From assembly GCA_008015155.1 (NCBI GenBank), contig SSFA01000026.1, positions 62,001-126,000 on the forward strand: a DNA stretch of 64,000 nt. Direction: 5' to 3'. This document shows positions 39,129 through 48,605 of this stretch, piece after piece. Within the stretch, counting starts at the first letter, position 1, and every line of letters begins with the position of its first letter. Source of the stretch: Thiothrix sp. Lineage in GTDB: Bacteria; Pseudomonadota; Gammaproteobacteria; Thiotrichales; Thiotrichaceae. Made by a program: the position numbers and the translations under genes. The notes below the pieces were generated by a model. It saw only the letters and a program-made list of their open reading frames with translations. It searched no databases and was not told where the DNA came from.

Positions 39129-39778
39129 TGACTATGCGTGCTTTGAGCTTCTTAGATCGTTTTTTAGTGGAAATTGATCAATCGCTACGAGCTACAGTAG
39201 CGACGCCCACTACCACCGAACGCCCTAATCCTGCGCAACAAGTGCCAGCTTTAGCTGAGTTAAGTGAAGAGGAAAGAAAACGTTCAGCTCAATTGATGCG
39301 CATCAATCATGCGGGTGAAGTAGCTGCGCAGGGCTTGTACCGCGGTCAAGCCCTGACAGCTAAGCTGCCACAGGTTCGTGCGCAAATGGAGCGCGCAGCC
39401 TTAGAGGAAAATGACCATTTAGCTTGGTGTGCCCAACGCTTAGATGAACTCTCTAGCCATCCTAGCCGTCTCAATTCTTTATGGTATTGGGGCTCGTTCG
39501 CGATGGGAGCGGCAGCGGGTGCTGTTGGTGATAAATGGAGCCTGGGCTTCGTTAAAGAAACCGAAGACCAAGTGGAACAACATTTAACTGAGCATTTAGG
39601 CAAGCTTCCAGCTAAAGATTTAGCAAGTACTGTCATTTTACAGCAGATGAAAGAAGATGAAGTACGTCACGGCCAGCTTGCTCAACAAGCAGGTGGTGCT
39701 AAACTTCCTTTTCCTATTCGCAAACTAGCCATGCCCTTGATGTCTAAATTCATGACCACGAGCGCTAAGTATATTTAA
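39128..39778 (+). CDS. coq7: Demethoxyubiquinone hydroxylase Coq7
   Basis: Coq7 is the di-iron monooxygenase that adds the last hydroxyl group in ubiquinone synthesis. The 216-residue product has the ferritin-like ligand pattern [18 protein letters not shown] and [17 protein letters not shown] in one half and the [12 protein letters not shown] and [11 protein letters not shown] helices in the other. It overlaps dsbA by one base and the lipB 3' end by 4 bases (convergent). Confidence 0.95.
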   Translation: MTMRALSFLDRFLVEIDQSLRATVATPTTTERPNPAQQVPALAELSEEERKRSAQLMRINHAGEVAAQGLYRGQALTAKLPQVRAQMERAALEENDHLAWCAQRLDELSSHPSRLNSLWYWGSFAMGAAAGAVGDKWSLGFVKETEDQVEQHLTEHLGKLPAKDLASTVILQQMKEDEVRHGQLAQQAGGAKLPFPIRKLAMPLMSKFMTTSAKYI

Positions 39779-40413
39779 TCAGCCAGCCATTCTACTTGCT
39801 GATAACCTAACTCTTGTGCCAGCAACAAAGCCAGTTCGCCAGCTAGCTCCATCGGTGTTTCATCCACACCCAAATCCTGACACTGAACTACCTCTAAGCC
39901 TGCATAACCACAAGGATTAATGCGCGTGAAGGGCTCCAAATTCATATTCACATTCAAGCTTAAGCCATGATAAGTTTTGCCACGACTGACCCGTAAGCCC
40001 AAAGCAGCTATTTTTTTACCCTCAACGTAGACACCGGGCGCATCGCGATCACCTGCTGAGGCGATTTGGCGCTTCGCTAGCAAGTGAATAATCGCTTGTT
40101 CAATCTTCATCACTAGTTCGCGCACACCTACATTTAAACGTCGCAGGTCAATCAAAAGATATATAACCAGCTGCCCTGGCCCGTGATAAGTAACCTGCCC
40201 TCCCCGATCTACTTTCACAACCGGAATTTTTCCTGGATTAAGCACATGCGCCATCTGACCATTCCGGCCTAGCGTAAATACAGGCTCATGTTCTAAAACC
40301 CACAACTCATCAATAGCCTCTTCAGAGCGCTGCTGTGTGAAGGTTTGCATAGCGTCTAAAGTAGACAAATAAGGCTGATTCGAGCCTAGGACACGAACTT
40401 TTAAAGGGCCCAC
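39775..40413 (-). CDS. lipB: Lipoyl(octanoyl) transferase LipB
   Basis: LipB moves the octanoyl group from ACP to lipoate-dependent enzymes. The 212-residue product has [20 protein letters not shown], the catalytic Lys in [18 protein letters not shown] and the catalytic Cys in [14 protein letters not shown]. It overlaps the end of ybeD by 13 bases, the conserved dacA-ybeD-lipB order. lipA, usually next, is absent; coq7 occupies its place in convergent orientation. Confidence 0.96.
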   Translation of the reverse strand: MGPLKVRVLGSNQPYLSTLDAMQTFTQQRSEEAIDELWVLEHEPVFTLGRNGQMAHVLNPGKIPVVKVDRGGQVTYHGPGQLVIYLLIDLRRLNVGVRELVMKIEQAIIHLLAKRQIASAGDRDAPGVYVEGKKIAALGLRVSRGKTYHGLSLNVNMNLEPFTRINPCGYAGLEVVQCQDLGVDETPMELAGELALLLAQELGYQQVEWLAD

Positions 40414-40676
40414 AGCACCAGCTCACAAGCTTTTAGATCATTATAAATCGCATCTAATTGCTCTCTACTCGTAGCATTCACTCCCAAAGTTAGACTGTGA
40501 TATTTACCTGTACGACTTTGGTTGGCACGAATGGCTTCCATCGAAAAACTTGGATCATGCTGTAAAATAATATCGTGAATGACTTGCGCTAATTGATCAT
40601 GCGCAGCCCCCACGACTTTAATAGGAAAATGGCTTGGAAACTCCATCTCCACTTCAGAACGGCTAAACGTATTCAT
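40401..40676 (-). CDS. ybeD: YbeD family protein (DUF493)
   Basis: 91 residues of the small ferredoxin-like DUF493 fold: [19 protein letters not shown], then [28 protein letters not shown]. The protein may have an allosteric ACT-like role; its function is not established. AAGGAG lies 6 bases before the ATG. It lies between dacA and lipB, as in E. coli. Confidence 0.93.
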   Translation of the reverse strand: MNTFSRSEVEMEFPSHFPIKVVGAAHDQLAQVIHDIILQHDPSFSMEAIRANQSRTGKYHSLTLGVNATSREQLDAIYNDLKACELVLWAL

Positions 40677-40685
40677 CTTGACTCC

Positions 40686-41942
40686 TTAGTCCGCGAAAAA
40701 CTTCTGGACACTATCCGACATACGCCGCCACAGACCACCCTCAGCAATATCTTCGAGCGCTAACAAAGGTACTTCTTTTAAAACTCTATTCTGGTCAGAG
40801 AAGATAATTTTCCCTAACACATCGCCCCGTCGAATCGGTGCGTCAATGGCTTTATCAAATTGAATCACGCCTTTCAGTTGGTCATAGCGGCCTTTGCCTA
40901 TACTGACATATAGATCTTCAATGACACCGGCCGCCACATGCGTTTTTTCACCTTGCCATACGCGCACTTCAGATAAAGCATCGCCACCTTTGTACATTTT
41001 GTGTGTTTCAAAGGTACGGAATCCATATTCTAATAAACGCTGGCTCGATTCAGCTCGGCTGTTTTCATCCGTTGAGCCCAGTAGCACTGAAATTAAACGC
41101 ATGTTATCGCGCTTAGCCGAAGCCACTAAACAAAAACCAGCTGATTCAGTATGACCCGTTTTCATTCCATCCACTGAAGGGTCACGCCATAGCAGTTTAT
41201 TACGATTATGCTGCTTAATATTGTTGTAAGTGAATTCTTTTTCAGAATACAGCTTGTAACGATCTGGAAATTCAGTAATTAAAGCGCGGGCTAGCAACAC
41301 GATATCCCGGGCTGTTGTATAGTGATCTGCAGCAGGCCAGCCAGTTACATTTTGATACTGGGTATTAGTCATACCTAGTTCTTTGGCCGTTTCATTCATA
41401 CGTTGTACGAATGCAGTTTCTGAACCAGCGATATGCTCAGCAAGGGCAACAGCGGCATCATTGCCAGATTGAATAATGAGGCCGCGCAGTAATTTTTCAA
41501 GTTGTACTTTTTTACCCAGCTCAACAAACATGCGCGAGCCTTGCATTTCCCAAGCATGCTGGCTAATCAGTACTTCATCATCGAGCTTGATTGTCCCCTT
41601 ACTAAGCTCACGATAAATAATATAGGCTGTCATTAGCTTAGTAATGCTGGCAGGTTCAACGCGCTCGCCCGGATTAAGCGCAGCTAATTCTTCACCACTT
41701 TGAAAGTCCACTAAGACAAAACTGGTTGAGTCTACTTCAGGTGCCCCATCAGCTAGCGCTACTATCTGCCCACCTTTGGGTGGGCTTAGGGGCTTAATAC
41801 TACTACCAGCACCAGCAGGCATATCCTCGGCACTTTCTACCGTAGCGGCAGGCGCATTTTTGGCAGGTTTCGTTTCAGCATAGGCTACACCCGATAACAA
41901 AAGGCCTAGCAACAGTAATCTCAGTAACATCCTGTTATTCAC
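40686..41942 (-). CDS. dacA: D-alanyl-D-alanine carboxypeptidase DacA (PBP5/6 type)
   Basis: This enzyme trims the terminal D-Ala from peptidoglycan pentapeptides. The 418-residue product has a signal peptide (to about AYAETK). The penicillin-binding motifs are SxxK in EPASITKLMTAY, SxN in QSGNDAAVAL and KTG in DGMKTGHTESAGFC. The PBP5 C-terminal domain ends with an amphipathic helix (GGLWRRMSDSVQKFFAD) for membrane association. It directly follows rlpA. The start codon is read as GTG at 41942; an ATG 12 bases later is possible. Confidence 0.95.
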   Translation of the reverse strand: MNNRMLLRLLLLGLLLSGVAYAETKPAKNAPAATVESAEDMPAGAGSSIKPLSPPKGGQIVALADGAPEVDSTSFVLVDFQSGEELAALNPGERVEPASITKLMTAYIIYRELSKGTIKLDDEVLISQHAWEMQGSRMFVELGKKVQLEKLLRGLIIQSGNDAAVALAEHIAGSETAFVQRMNETAKELGMTNTQYQNVTGWPAADHYTTARDIVLLARALITEFPDRYKLYSEKEFTYNNIKQHNRNKLLWRDPSVDGMKTGHTESAGFCLVASAKRDNMRLISVLLGSTDENSRAESSQRLLEYGFRTFETHKMYKGGDALSEVRVWQGEKTHVAAGVIEDLYVSIGKGRYDQLKGVIQFDKAIDAPIRRGDVLGKIIFSDQNRVLKEVPLLALEDIAEGGLWRRMSDSVQKFFAD

Positions 41943-41950
41943 TCTCTATC

Positions 41951-42817
41951 TCATTGATGTATTTCAACAACCCGGAAGGTTGCCAAACCATTACTTTCTA
42001 GCGCATCTTTTACAGTGTCAATTTGATCTTGGGTGTACAGTGGCCCAATACGTACTTGATGCATCTGCTTGCCCTCTTGCATAGCTGTTGCCATTTCAGT
42101 TTTAGCTAGACCTACTGAGGTCAAACGCACAAACATTTCTAAGGCTTCATCTTGCTCAGCAAAATTATTCACCACAACATAAAAACTCTTGCCAGTCGCT
42201 TTGGCAGCTTGCTCAGCTTGAACTTGCTCGGGCGTTTGCTTAGCTCTAACACGAGCATGCTCCGCCAACTTGCTCTGTCCAGCTTCTAAGGCTGCATTCT
42301 GTTGCTTATCCAAAGCTTGCACGCGCACTTGAGCCGTTTCACCCGCTTTAGTGCTCATACCTAAAGCATTCGCTGCAGCAAACGACAACTGAATTAAATC
42401 ATCCGTTTCAAAAGGCCCTCGATCATTGACCCGCACAATCACCGTTTTTTGATTCTCTAAGTTGGTGACACGTACGAAACTAGGTAAGGGTAAACTGCGA
42501 TGAGCTGCAGAAAAACTATTCATATCGAAGGTTTCGCAACCAGCCGTTTTAGAACCTTGCAGTTTTGCACCATACCAAGATGCTCTACCCTCCTCTTGAT
42601 AACCACTGACTGAGCTAAGCACTTGATAAGTTTTACCGTTTAGCGTGTAGCTTGCTTCGTTGCCGCAACTACTCTCACCATGGCTGAGTTTTAAAGGAGG
42701 TATAGAACGGGTGGCACTGGGCTCATCCGTCTTTAAGACACTACAGCCCGCCAATAAGCTAACTGTCAGCCCGCCTAACAGTACTCGTTGAATTGTTTTC
42801 ATCGTTGTTATCATCAT
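41951..42817 (-). CDS. rlpA: RlpA-type septal ring lytic transglycosylase lipoprotein
   Basis: 288 residues with lipobox LLAGCS, a double-psi beta-barrel (QEEGRASWYGAKLQGSKTA, SFSAAHRSLPLPSFVRVTN, VIVRVNDRGPFETDDLI) with the catalytic Asp and His region, and a C-terminal SPOR domain (KSFYVVVNNFAEQDEA, VRIGPLYTQDQID). RlpA cleaves denuded glycan strands at the septum. It is followed by dacA after 8 bases and preceded by mltB. Confidence 0.95.
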   Translation of the reverse strand: MMITTMKTIQRVLLGGLTVSLLAGCSVLKTDEPSATRSIPPLKLSHGESSCGNEASYTLNGKTYQVLSSVSGYQEEGRASWYGAKLQGSKTAGCETFDMNSFSAAHRSLPLPSFVRVTNLENQKTVIVRVNDRGPFETDDLIQLSFAAANALGMSTKAGETAQVRVQALDKQQNAALEAGQSKLAEHARVRAKQTPEQVQAEQAAKATGKSFYVVVNNFAEQDEALEMFVRLTSVGLAKTEMATAMQEGKQMHQVRIGPLYTQDQIDTVKDALESNGLATFRVVEIHQ

Positions 42818-42872
42818 TAATTCATAGCTTGTCTTAGCGCTTAAGTCTAAGGTCTAGCAGAGTAACCGATCA

Positions 42873-44063
42873 TTAACGCCCCATCCGCTGGCGGATAGCT
42901 TGTGCTAATTGGTGCACAGCCATCGCATATTTGTTGCTATGGTTATAGCGAGTAATCACATAAAAATTAGTGCCACCTAACCAAAATTCATTGCCAGCAG
43001 CCCCATCCAGCATAATTAAATTAGCTTGGCCTGTGCGCAAGGCACTGACTGGCGCAATCCCTTCAGCTGCAAGCGCAGGTAAACTTAATTTAGGTTTTAC
43101 TGGCTTTTCATTCAGCAGTCTAGCATAGGCTTGGCCTGAAACATAAGCAGGAACTGCCACATCCTCGGTCCTTTGCCAGCCATGCTGGGCTAAATAATTA
43201 GCAACACTCCCAATGGCATCCTCTGGATCCCACAGATTACGTCGACCATCACGATTAAAATCTTGAGCGTACTGCCGATAGCTACTGGAAATAAACTGCC
43301 CCAAGCCCATCGCCCCCGCATAAGAGCCTTGCCAGCCAAAAGGCTCAACCTGCTCTTCACGGGTCAAGAGCAGATACTGTTCTAACTCTTTTTGATAAAA
43401 CTCAGCACGCTTAGGAAAATCAAACGCTAGAGTCGTCAAAGCTTGCAACACATAATACTTACCTGTATTGCGACCATAGAGGGTCTCGACACCAATAATC
43501 GCTACAATATAGGCAGGGTCGACACCATATTGTTGTGCTGCTGCTTCCACGGCAGGTGCATATTGCTGCCAAAAGCTTACACCATTACTGATACGATCTT
43601 CTGTTAGGAAAATTGGGCGGTATTGCAGCCACGGTTTGCCTTCAGCAGGTTGACTAGCCTTGGCAATAATTTCCTCGTTAGGCTGTAAATTCGCGAATAA
43701 AACTTGAAGTTGCCCTGCATCAAAGCCATGAACTTGTTGCATCCGGCTAATGAAAGACTGCACTGCTGGGTAATCCAAATAAGTCCCATCAAAGCTGGGT
43801 ACTTGCACTACTGGCGGAAGAGGTTGTGGATTAGTGCTTGGTACAAGTGGCCTGCTAGGCTGTTGTGGATAGCTTATGGGGGGCCTGATGGGCTGAGAGG
43901 GTCTCAGTGGAGGATTAATTAAAGGATCAGCTGATGGAATATTAATAGCCTGACTAGAACCTGAGCTTGCCTCTGGTACAGGGCGAGCAGTGCTACAAGC
44001 GCTTAAACTAAAAGCTAAGACTAATACGCTCACTAAAGTCGTTTCCCCCCAAAATCCCTGCAT
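42873..44063 (-). CDS. mltB: Membrane-bound lytic murein transglycosylase B MltB
   Basis: MltB cleaves the glycan strand to anhydro-muropeptides. The product has about 396 residues. A lipobox (FSLSACST) and a Pro-rich linker (about 40-90) precede the catalytic domain, with the active-site Glu in IIGVETLYGRNTG and the substrate motifs GSYAGAMGLGQFISSSY and DPEDAIGSVANYLAQHGW. The start at the ATG 44063 is chosen because AGGG lies 7 bases upstream. It is 9 bases after rodA. Confidence 0.95.
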   Translation of the reverse strand: MQGFWGETTLVSVLVLAFSLSACSTARPVPEASSGSSQAINIPSADPLINPPLRPSQPIRPPISYPQQPSRPLVPSTNPQPLPPVVQVPSFDGTYLDYPAVQSFISRMQQVHGFDAGQLQVLFANLQPNEEIIAKASQPAEGKPWLQYRPIFLTEDRISNGVSFWQQYAPAVEAAAQQYGVDPAYIVAIIGVETLYGRNTGKYYVLQALTTLAFDFPKRAEFYQKELEQYLLLTREEQVEPFGWQGSYAGAMGLGQFISSSYRQYAQDFNRDGRRNLWDPEDAIGSVANYLAQHGWQRTEDVAVPAYVSGQAYARLLNEKPVKPKLSLPALAAEGIAPVSALRTGQANLIMLDGAAGNEFWLGGTNFYVITRYNHSNKYAMAVHQLAQAIRQRMGR

Positions 44064-44072
44064 GCTCAAGCC

Positions 44073-45185
44073 CTATTCGTCTGTCTGATAATTACGCTTA
44101 CGCTTTTTCATACCCATGATAATGCCAAAAGCACTCATCAGCGTCACTACCGAAGTTCCACCATAGCTCACTAAAGGTAAAGGAATACCCACGACCGGCA
44201 AAACCCCACTGACCATCCCTGTATTCACCAATAAATAAATGAAAAAGGTCAAACTTAAACTACCCGCTAGCAAGCGCGAGAAAGTATCCGCACCTTTAGA
44301 GGCAATATATAAGCCACGCCAAATAATGAAGACATATAAGCCTACTAACAGCAGATTCCCTAAGAAACCAAACTCTTCACCAAACACTGCGAAAATAAAG
44401 TCCGTATGACGTTCTGGCAAGAAGTCTAAATGGGATTGATCGCCATGCAACCAGCCTTTCCCATACACCCCACCAGAACCAATTGCGATTTTGGACTGAT
44501 AAATATGGTAGCCCGTGCCTAGCAAATCACTTTCTGGATCAAACAAAGTAAGAATACGTTGCCGCTGATAATCATGCATGCCGTAGTTAAACATTAAAGG
44601 CGCTGCAATCGCTAAAGCTGCCACTGCCCCCCCAATCAGCCACCATGACATCCCCGCCAGATAAATCACAAATAAGCCTGAAAGCGCAATGAGCAAAGCA
44701 GTACCTAAGTCGGGTTGCTTCATAATCAATAGCATTGGCACAGCTACTAATATCAAAGCGATGATAATATCGATAAACCGGGGCGGTAATGGCTTTTCGG
44801 AGAAGTAGTAAGCCACCATCATCGGTACAGCCAGCTTCATCATTTCAGCCGGTTGAACATCAATACCGAGATACAACCAACGCTGAGCACCTTTTTTTAT
44901 GACTCCGACCATCAAAACTAAAATTAACAAAACAACACCAATCCCGTACAACCAGATCGCGAATTGTCTTAAGGTTTTGCCCTCTACTTGCGAGAACAAC
45001 AGCATCAGGACTAAGCCTAAGCTGAAATGAACCCCTTGACGGTAGACTAGGGTCATTTCTGCATCTGAGGCACTATAAAGGGTCACTAAGCCCATAAACA
45101 TCAGCAGCGACAAAGCTGCTAGCATGACCAAATCTACACGCTGCAGCATTTTTAAAAGTGAAGCGGGCAGTAATCCGGAAATCAT
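44073..45185 (-). CDS. rodA: Rod-shape peptidoglycan glycosyltransferase RodA
   Basis: RodA is the SEDS glycosyltransferase of the elongasome. The 370-residue product has ten membrane helices, the conserved KKGAQRWLYLGIDVQPAE and KQPDLGTALLIALSGLFV loops, and the C-terminal GIPLPLVSYGGTSVVT. It overlaps mrdA by 4 bases, so the two subunits of the PBP2-RodA complex are translated together. Confidence 0.97.
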   Translation of the reverse strand: MISGLLPASLLKMLQRVDLVMLAALSLLMFMGLVTLYSASDAEMTLVYRQGVHFSLGLVLMLLFSQVEGKTLRQFAIWLYGIGVVLLILVLMVGVIKKGAQRWLYLGIDVQPAEMMKLAVPMMVAYYFSEKPLPPRFIDIIIALILVAVPMLLIMKQPDLGTALLIALSGLFVIYLAGMSWWLIGGAVAALAIAAPLMFNYGMHDYQRQRILTLFDPESDLLGTGYHIYQSKIAIGSGGVYGKGWLHGDQSHLDFLPERHTDFIFAVFGEEFGFLGNLLLVGLYVFIIWRGLYIASKGADTFSRLLAGSLSLTFFIYLLVNTGMVSGVLPVVGIPLPLVSYGGTSVVTLMSAFGIIMGMKKRKRNYQTDE

Positions 45186-47140
45186 TCATCAGCTCCTTCT
45201 ACCTGCGGCACAATATCCGCTGGCTCGACTTCACCGCTTGCTTCGGTGGACGCCTCATCATCATATTTTTTCAATAAATAGGCATCCATGACTTTACGCG
45301 CGATGGGTGCTGCAGTGGAGCTACCCCCCCCACCATTCTCAACAATAACTGATACCGCAATTTGGGGATTATCCGCCGGGGCAAATCCGACAAATAGCGC
45401 ATGGTCATGCAAGCGTTTCGCTAAGCGTGACGCATCATAGCGGGCATTCTGCGCAATCCCGAACACTTGTGCAGTCCCTGTTTTACCCGCAATCGTGTAG
45501 GGTGCACCAAGACCAACCCGTTTAGCTGTACCATACGAAGCATGTACAACATGCACCATGCCTTGCACGACCATTTCCCAATGACGCTTATCTCGCGCTG
45601 GAATTTGGGCAATGACCTCTGGCTCGAGAATTTGCTCGGGCTTATCCTTCGCCGTACGGAAAGCTCTTAAGACATGTGGACGAATACGCTTACCGCGCAT
45701 CGCAACACTAGCAGTTGCATGGGCTAGCTGAATCGGCGTTGCGAGCCAATAACCTTGCCCAATCCCAATATTAACTGTATCACCCGGATACCAAACCTGC
45801 TTATAACGACGCTGCTTCCATTCTGGCGTGGGCATTAGACCATCTGATTCAGAAGTCAGATCAATTCCTGTTTTCTTACCAAAGCCAAACAAACTCATAT
45901 AACCTGAGAATTTATCCACGCCCATGCGATAAGCCATATCATAGAAAAAAGTGTCGCAGGACTGAGCAATCGCATAATCCATACTCACGCCACCATGCCC
46001 GGACTTTTTCCAACAACGATAACGGTGTTTATGTCCTGGAATCTGGAAGAAGCCTGGGTCATAAACTGTCTTTCCTGGCCAAATGACTTTTTCATATAAG
46101 CCAGCCATCGTGTTCATAGGCTTGACTGTTGAACCTGGTGGATAAGCCCCTTGTAAAGCACGGTTGTAGAGGGGGCGGTCAGGATCGTCACGTAATTCAG
46201 TATAAATTTTGCTGGAGATCCCATCGACGAACAGATTAGGGTCAAAAGTAGGTACGCTCGCCATAGCTAGGACTTCACCATTGCGCGGATCAATCGCAAC
46301 GACAGCTCCCCGCTCGCCTTTGAGCAAAGCTTCTGCTTTGAGTTGCAGATTAATATCCAAGCCAAGAATTAAATCTTGGCCGCCTACTGCTTCTTTACGC
46401 TCGATCATATCTTGATGTCGACCATGTGCATCAACTTCAGCAAGATCATAGCCAGCTTGACCATGTAAGCGATCTTCATGCGCGGCTTCCACACCGATTT
46501 TGCCAATGTGACTAGTACCCGCATAATTATTCTTATCTAGCCGCTCTAAATCCCGATCATCGATCCGCCCCACATAGCCAATCACATGACTAGCCACTGT
46601 ACCCAAAGGATAGTAGCGCTGCATACGCCGCTCTAAATTCACTCCGGGAAAGCGTGACTTGTTCACTGCGAACATCGCCATTTCTTGCTCAGTAAGATTT
46701 TCTTTAAGGGGCGTAGGCTGATAGCGACTCCGCCGATTTACTTGTTGACCAAAGATGCGCAAATCCTTTTCTGAGAGCGGTACGATCTTATTTAAGCGCT
46801 CTAGCATCATTTGCATATCATCCCAGCGCTTGCGCCCATCGTCATTTTGATCCGGCACACTATCCCAAACCACTTCTAAGACATATTGCGCATGGTTATC
46901 AGCTAATTTAGCTCCATTGCGGTCGTAAATTTGCCCCCTCGTGGGTGCACGTGGAATATGCTTTTGGTAATTCTGTTTGGAGAGCTCTGTGTAGGTATCA
47001 TGCTCTTTGACTTGTAAAAAATAGAGACCTGTCATAATGCCACTTAAGGCAATTAACACAATTAGACCGGCAACAATAGCACGCGAATTGAAAAGCTGTT
47101 GTTCATCCCGTTCTGTTTTAATTGATAAACGCTCACCCAT
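45182..47140 (-). CDS. mrdA: Penicillin-binding protein 2 (MrdA)
   Basis: The transpeptidase partner of RodA, 652 residues. One N-terminal membrane helix (about 24-45) precedes a pedestal domain. The transpeptidase domain has SxxK in PPGSTVKPMN, SxN-type SCD in AQSCDTFFY and KTG in AGKTGTAQVF. The tail is acidic. It starts the mrdA-rodA-mltB-rlpA-dacA-ybeD-lipB run, whose transcription may be influenced by the hairpins at 47201-47245. Confidence 0.97.
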   Translation of the reverse strand: MGERLSIKTERDEQQLFNSRAIVAGLIVLIALSGIMTGLYFLQVKEHDTYTELSKQNYQKHIPRAPTRGQIYDRNGAKLADNHAQYVLEVVWDSVPDQNDDGRKRWDDMQMMLERLNKIVPLSEKDLRIFGQQVNRRSRYQPTPLKENLTEQEMAMFAVNKSRFPGVNLERRMQRYYPLGTVASHVIGYVGRIDDRDLERLDKNNYAGTSHIGKIGVEAAHEDRLHGQAGYDLAEVDAHGRHQDMIERKEAVGGQDLILGLDINLQLKAEALLKGERGAVVAIDPRNGEVLAMASVPTFDPNLFVDGISSKIYTELRDDPDRPLYNRALQGAYPPGSTVKPMNTMAGLYEKVIWPGKTVYDPGFFQIPGHKHRYRCWKKSGHGGVSMDYAIAQSCDTFFYDMAYRMGVDKFSGYMSLFGFGKKTGIDLTSESDGLMPTPEWKQRRYKQVWYPGDTVNIGIGQGYWLATPIQLAHATASVAMRGKRIRPHVLRAFRTAKDKPEQILEPEVIAQIPARDKRHWEMVVQGMVHVVHASYGTAKRVGLGAPYTIAGKTGTAQVFGIAQNARYDASRLAKRLHDHALFVGFAPADNPQIAVSVIVENGGGGSSTAAPIARKVMDAYLLKKYDDEASTEASGEVEPADIVPQVEGADE

Positions 47141-47200
47141 ACCGTGCTGACACTAGAATTAATTAGTTTAATGATAAATAATATTTTTTAAGCCCCAAGA

Positions 47201-47245
47201 GATAAACTCCTGCGCTGAGTTTATCAGAAAATTTGCAGGAGTTTA
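47201..47245 (-). promoter_or_regulatory. Mutually exclusive hairpins between ppa and mrdA
   Basis: GATAAACTC (47201-47209) can pair with GAGTTTATC (47217-47225; 9 pairs). Alternatively TAAACTCCTGC (47203-47213) pairs with GCAGGAGTTTA (47235-47245; 11 pairs). The shared strand allows only one at a time. It could be the ppa terminator, though no T-run is seen, or an attenuator-like leader of the mrdA operon. Confidence 0.5.
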
Positions 47246-47283
47246 CGGGATGAGTGCAGCTTAACTAAAAGTTTAATCTAAAC

Positions 47284-47817
47284 TTATTGGCCAGCTTCGT
47301 AACGTTTAATGCTATCTAAGATTTCTTGCTTAGCTTCAGCAGCATCCGCCCAACCTTCTACCTTAACCCATTTGCCTGGCTCTAATTCTTTATAGCGCTC
47401 AAAGAAATGCTGGATTTGCTTAATTAATAACGGCGAGAGTTGTGTATAGGAAGTCACATCCTTAAATTCGGGTGCTAATTTACCTGCTGGAACGGCAACA
47501 ATTTTCGCATCTTGACCCGCTTCATCTGACATTTTCAAGACGCCAACGGGACGAGCTGGAATCACGCAGCCATGAACCAATGGATGTGGAGTGACCACTA
47601 AAACGTCAACTGGATCGCCATCATCAGACAAAGTATGGGGTACAAAACCATAGTTCGCAGGATAGAACATTGGCGCGGACATAAAACGATCCACGACTAC
47701 CGCCCCGCTCTCTTTATCTATCTCATACTTCACTGGAGAAGATTGAGCTGGGATTTCGATAATTACGTTTACAGACTCAGGGACGTCTTTGCCGACAGCA
47801 ATCTTGTCGATATTCAT
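47284..47817 (-). CDS. ppa: Inorganic pyrophosphatase (family I)
   Basis: Ppa hydrolyses pyrophosphate to drive biosynthesis. 177 residues with the metal-binding signature [16 protein letters not shown] and the surrounding [28 protein letters not shown]. The C-terminal KPGQW-like part reads [12 protein letters not shown]. Normal length. It is divergent from adk across a 119-base gap. Confidence 0.97.
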   Translation of the reverse strand: MNIDKIAVGKDVPESVNVIIEIPAQSSPVKYEIDKESGAVVVDRFMSAPMFYPANYGFVPHTLSDDGDPVDVLVVTPHPLVHGCVIPARPVGVLKMSDEAGQDAKIVAVPAGKLAPEFKDVTSYTQLSPLLIKQIQHFFERYKELEPGKWVKVEGWADAAEAKQEILDSIKRYEAGQ

Positions 47818-47936
47818 AGCGGTCTTCCATTGGTTTAAAGCAGGCTATTATAACGACTGTTGAATCTAACTTGCACTGCAACATTTAATTAAGTATAAGA
47901 AGTGACTCGATTGGAGCAGAAAAGGGAACCAAATTT

Positions 47937-48587
47937 ATGCGTATCGTACTTCTTGGAGCGCCAGGCTCAGGTAAAGGAACTCAAGCACAACGCTTGACGG
48001 ATATTTATAATATTCCGCAAATTTCAACCGGTGATTTATTGCGTGCCGCGGTTGCTGCAGGCACTGAACTCGGTAAACAAGCTAAAGTCGCCATGGATGC
48101 AGGCGGTCTGGTCTCTGATGATATTGTGCTAGGCATGATACGCGAACGCTTACAACAACCAGATGCTGCGAATGGCTTTATTCTGGATGGTTTCCCACGC
48201 AATTTAAGCCAAGCAGCAAGCTTGGATAAATTGCTAGCTGAAGTGGGCCAACCGATTGATGCTGGTCTCTTAATCGATGTTGATTTTGATATTCTGTTGA
48301 AACGTTTAACCGGTCGTTTATCTTGCAAAGATTGTTCGACGGTTTACAACCGCTACTTCTCTCCACCGACTAAGGAAGGGGTATGCGATAAATGCGGCAG
48401 TACGAATTTATATCATCGGGCTGACGATAATGAGGAAACGATTGGCAATCGCCTCAAGGTATATGAAGAAAACACCGCACCACTCATTAACTACTATGCA
48501 GATCAAGGTCTGTTGAAACGTGTTAATGGCATTGGTGAGATGGAAGACATTACCAAAGCGATCCAAGCGGAACTGGCTACTGTTTAA
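47937..48587 (+). CDS. adk: Adenylate kinase with a four-cysteine (zinc-type) LID
   Basis: 216 residues. P-loop GAPGSGKG at 7-14, NMP-binding part ISTGDLLRAAV, and DGFPRNLSQA. The LID (about 126-160) contains Cys130, Cys133, Cys150 and Cys153 (CKDC...CDKC), the zinc-binding pattern common in Gram-positive bacteria; E. coli Adk has a hydrogen-bonded LID instead. The C-terminal part has LKVYEENTAPLINYY. Function in nucleotide balance is certain. It is followed by a DUF2058 gene. Confidence 0.96.
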   Translation: MRIVLLGAPGSGKGTQAQRLTDIYNIPQISTGDLLRAAVAAGTELGKQAKVAMDAGGLVSDDIVLGMIRERLQQPDAANGFILDGFPRNLSQAASLDKLLAEVGQPIDAGLLIDVDFDILLKRLTGRLSCKDCSTVYNRYFSPPTKEGVCDKCGSTNLYHRADDNEETIGNRLKVYEENTAPLINYYADQGLLKRVNGIGEMEDITKAIQAELATV

Positions 48588-48605
48588 TATTGACGACCAT
48601 TGACC

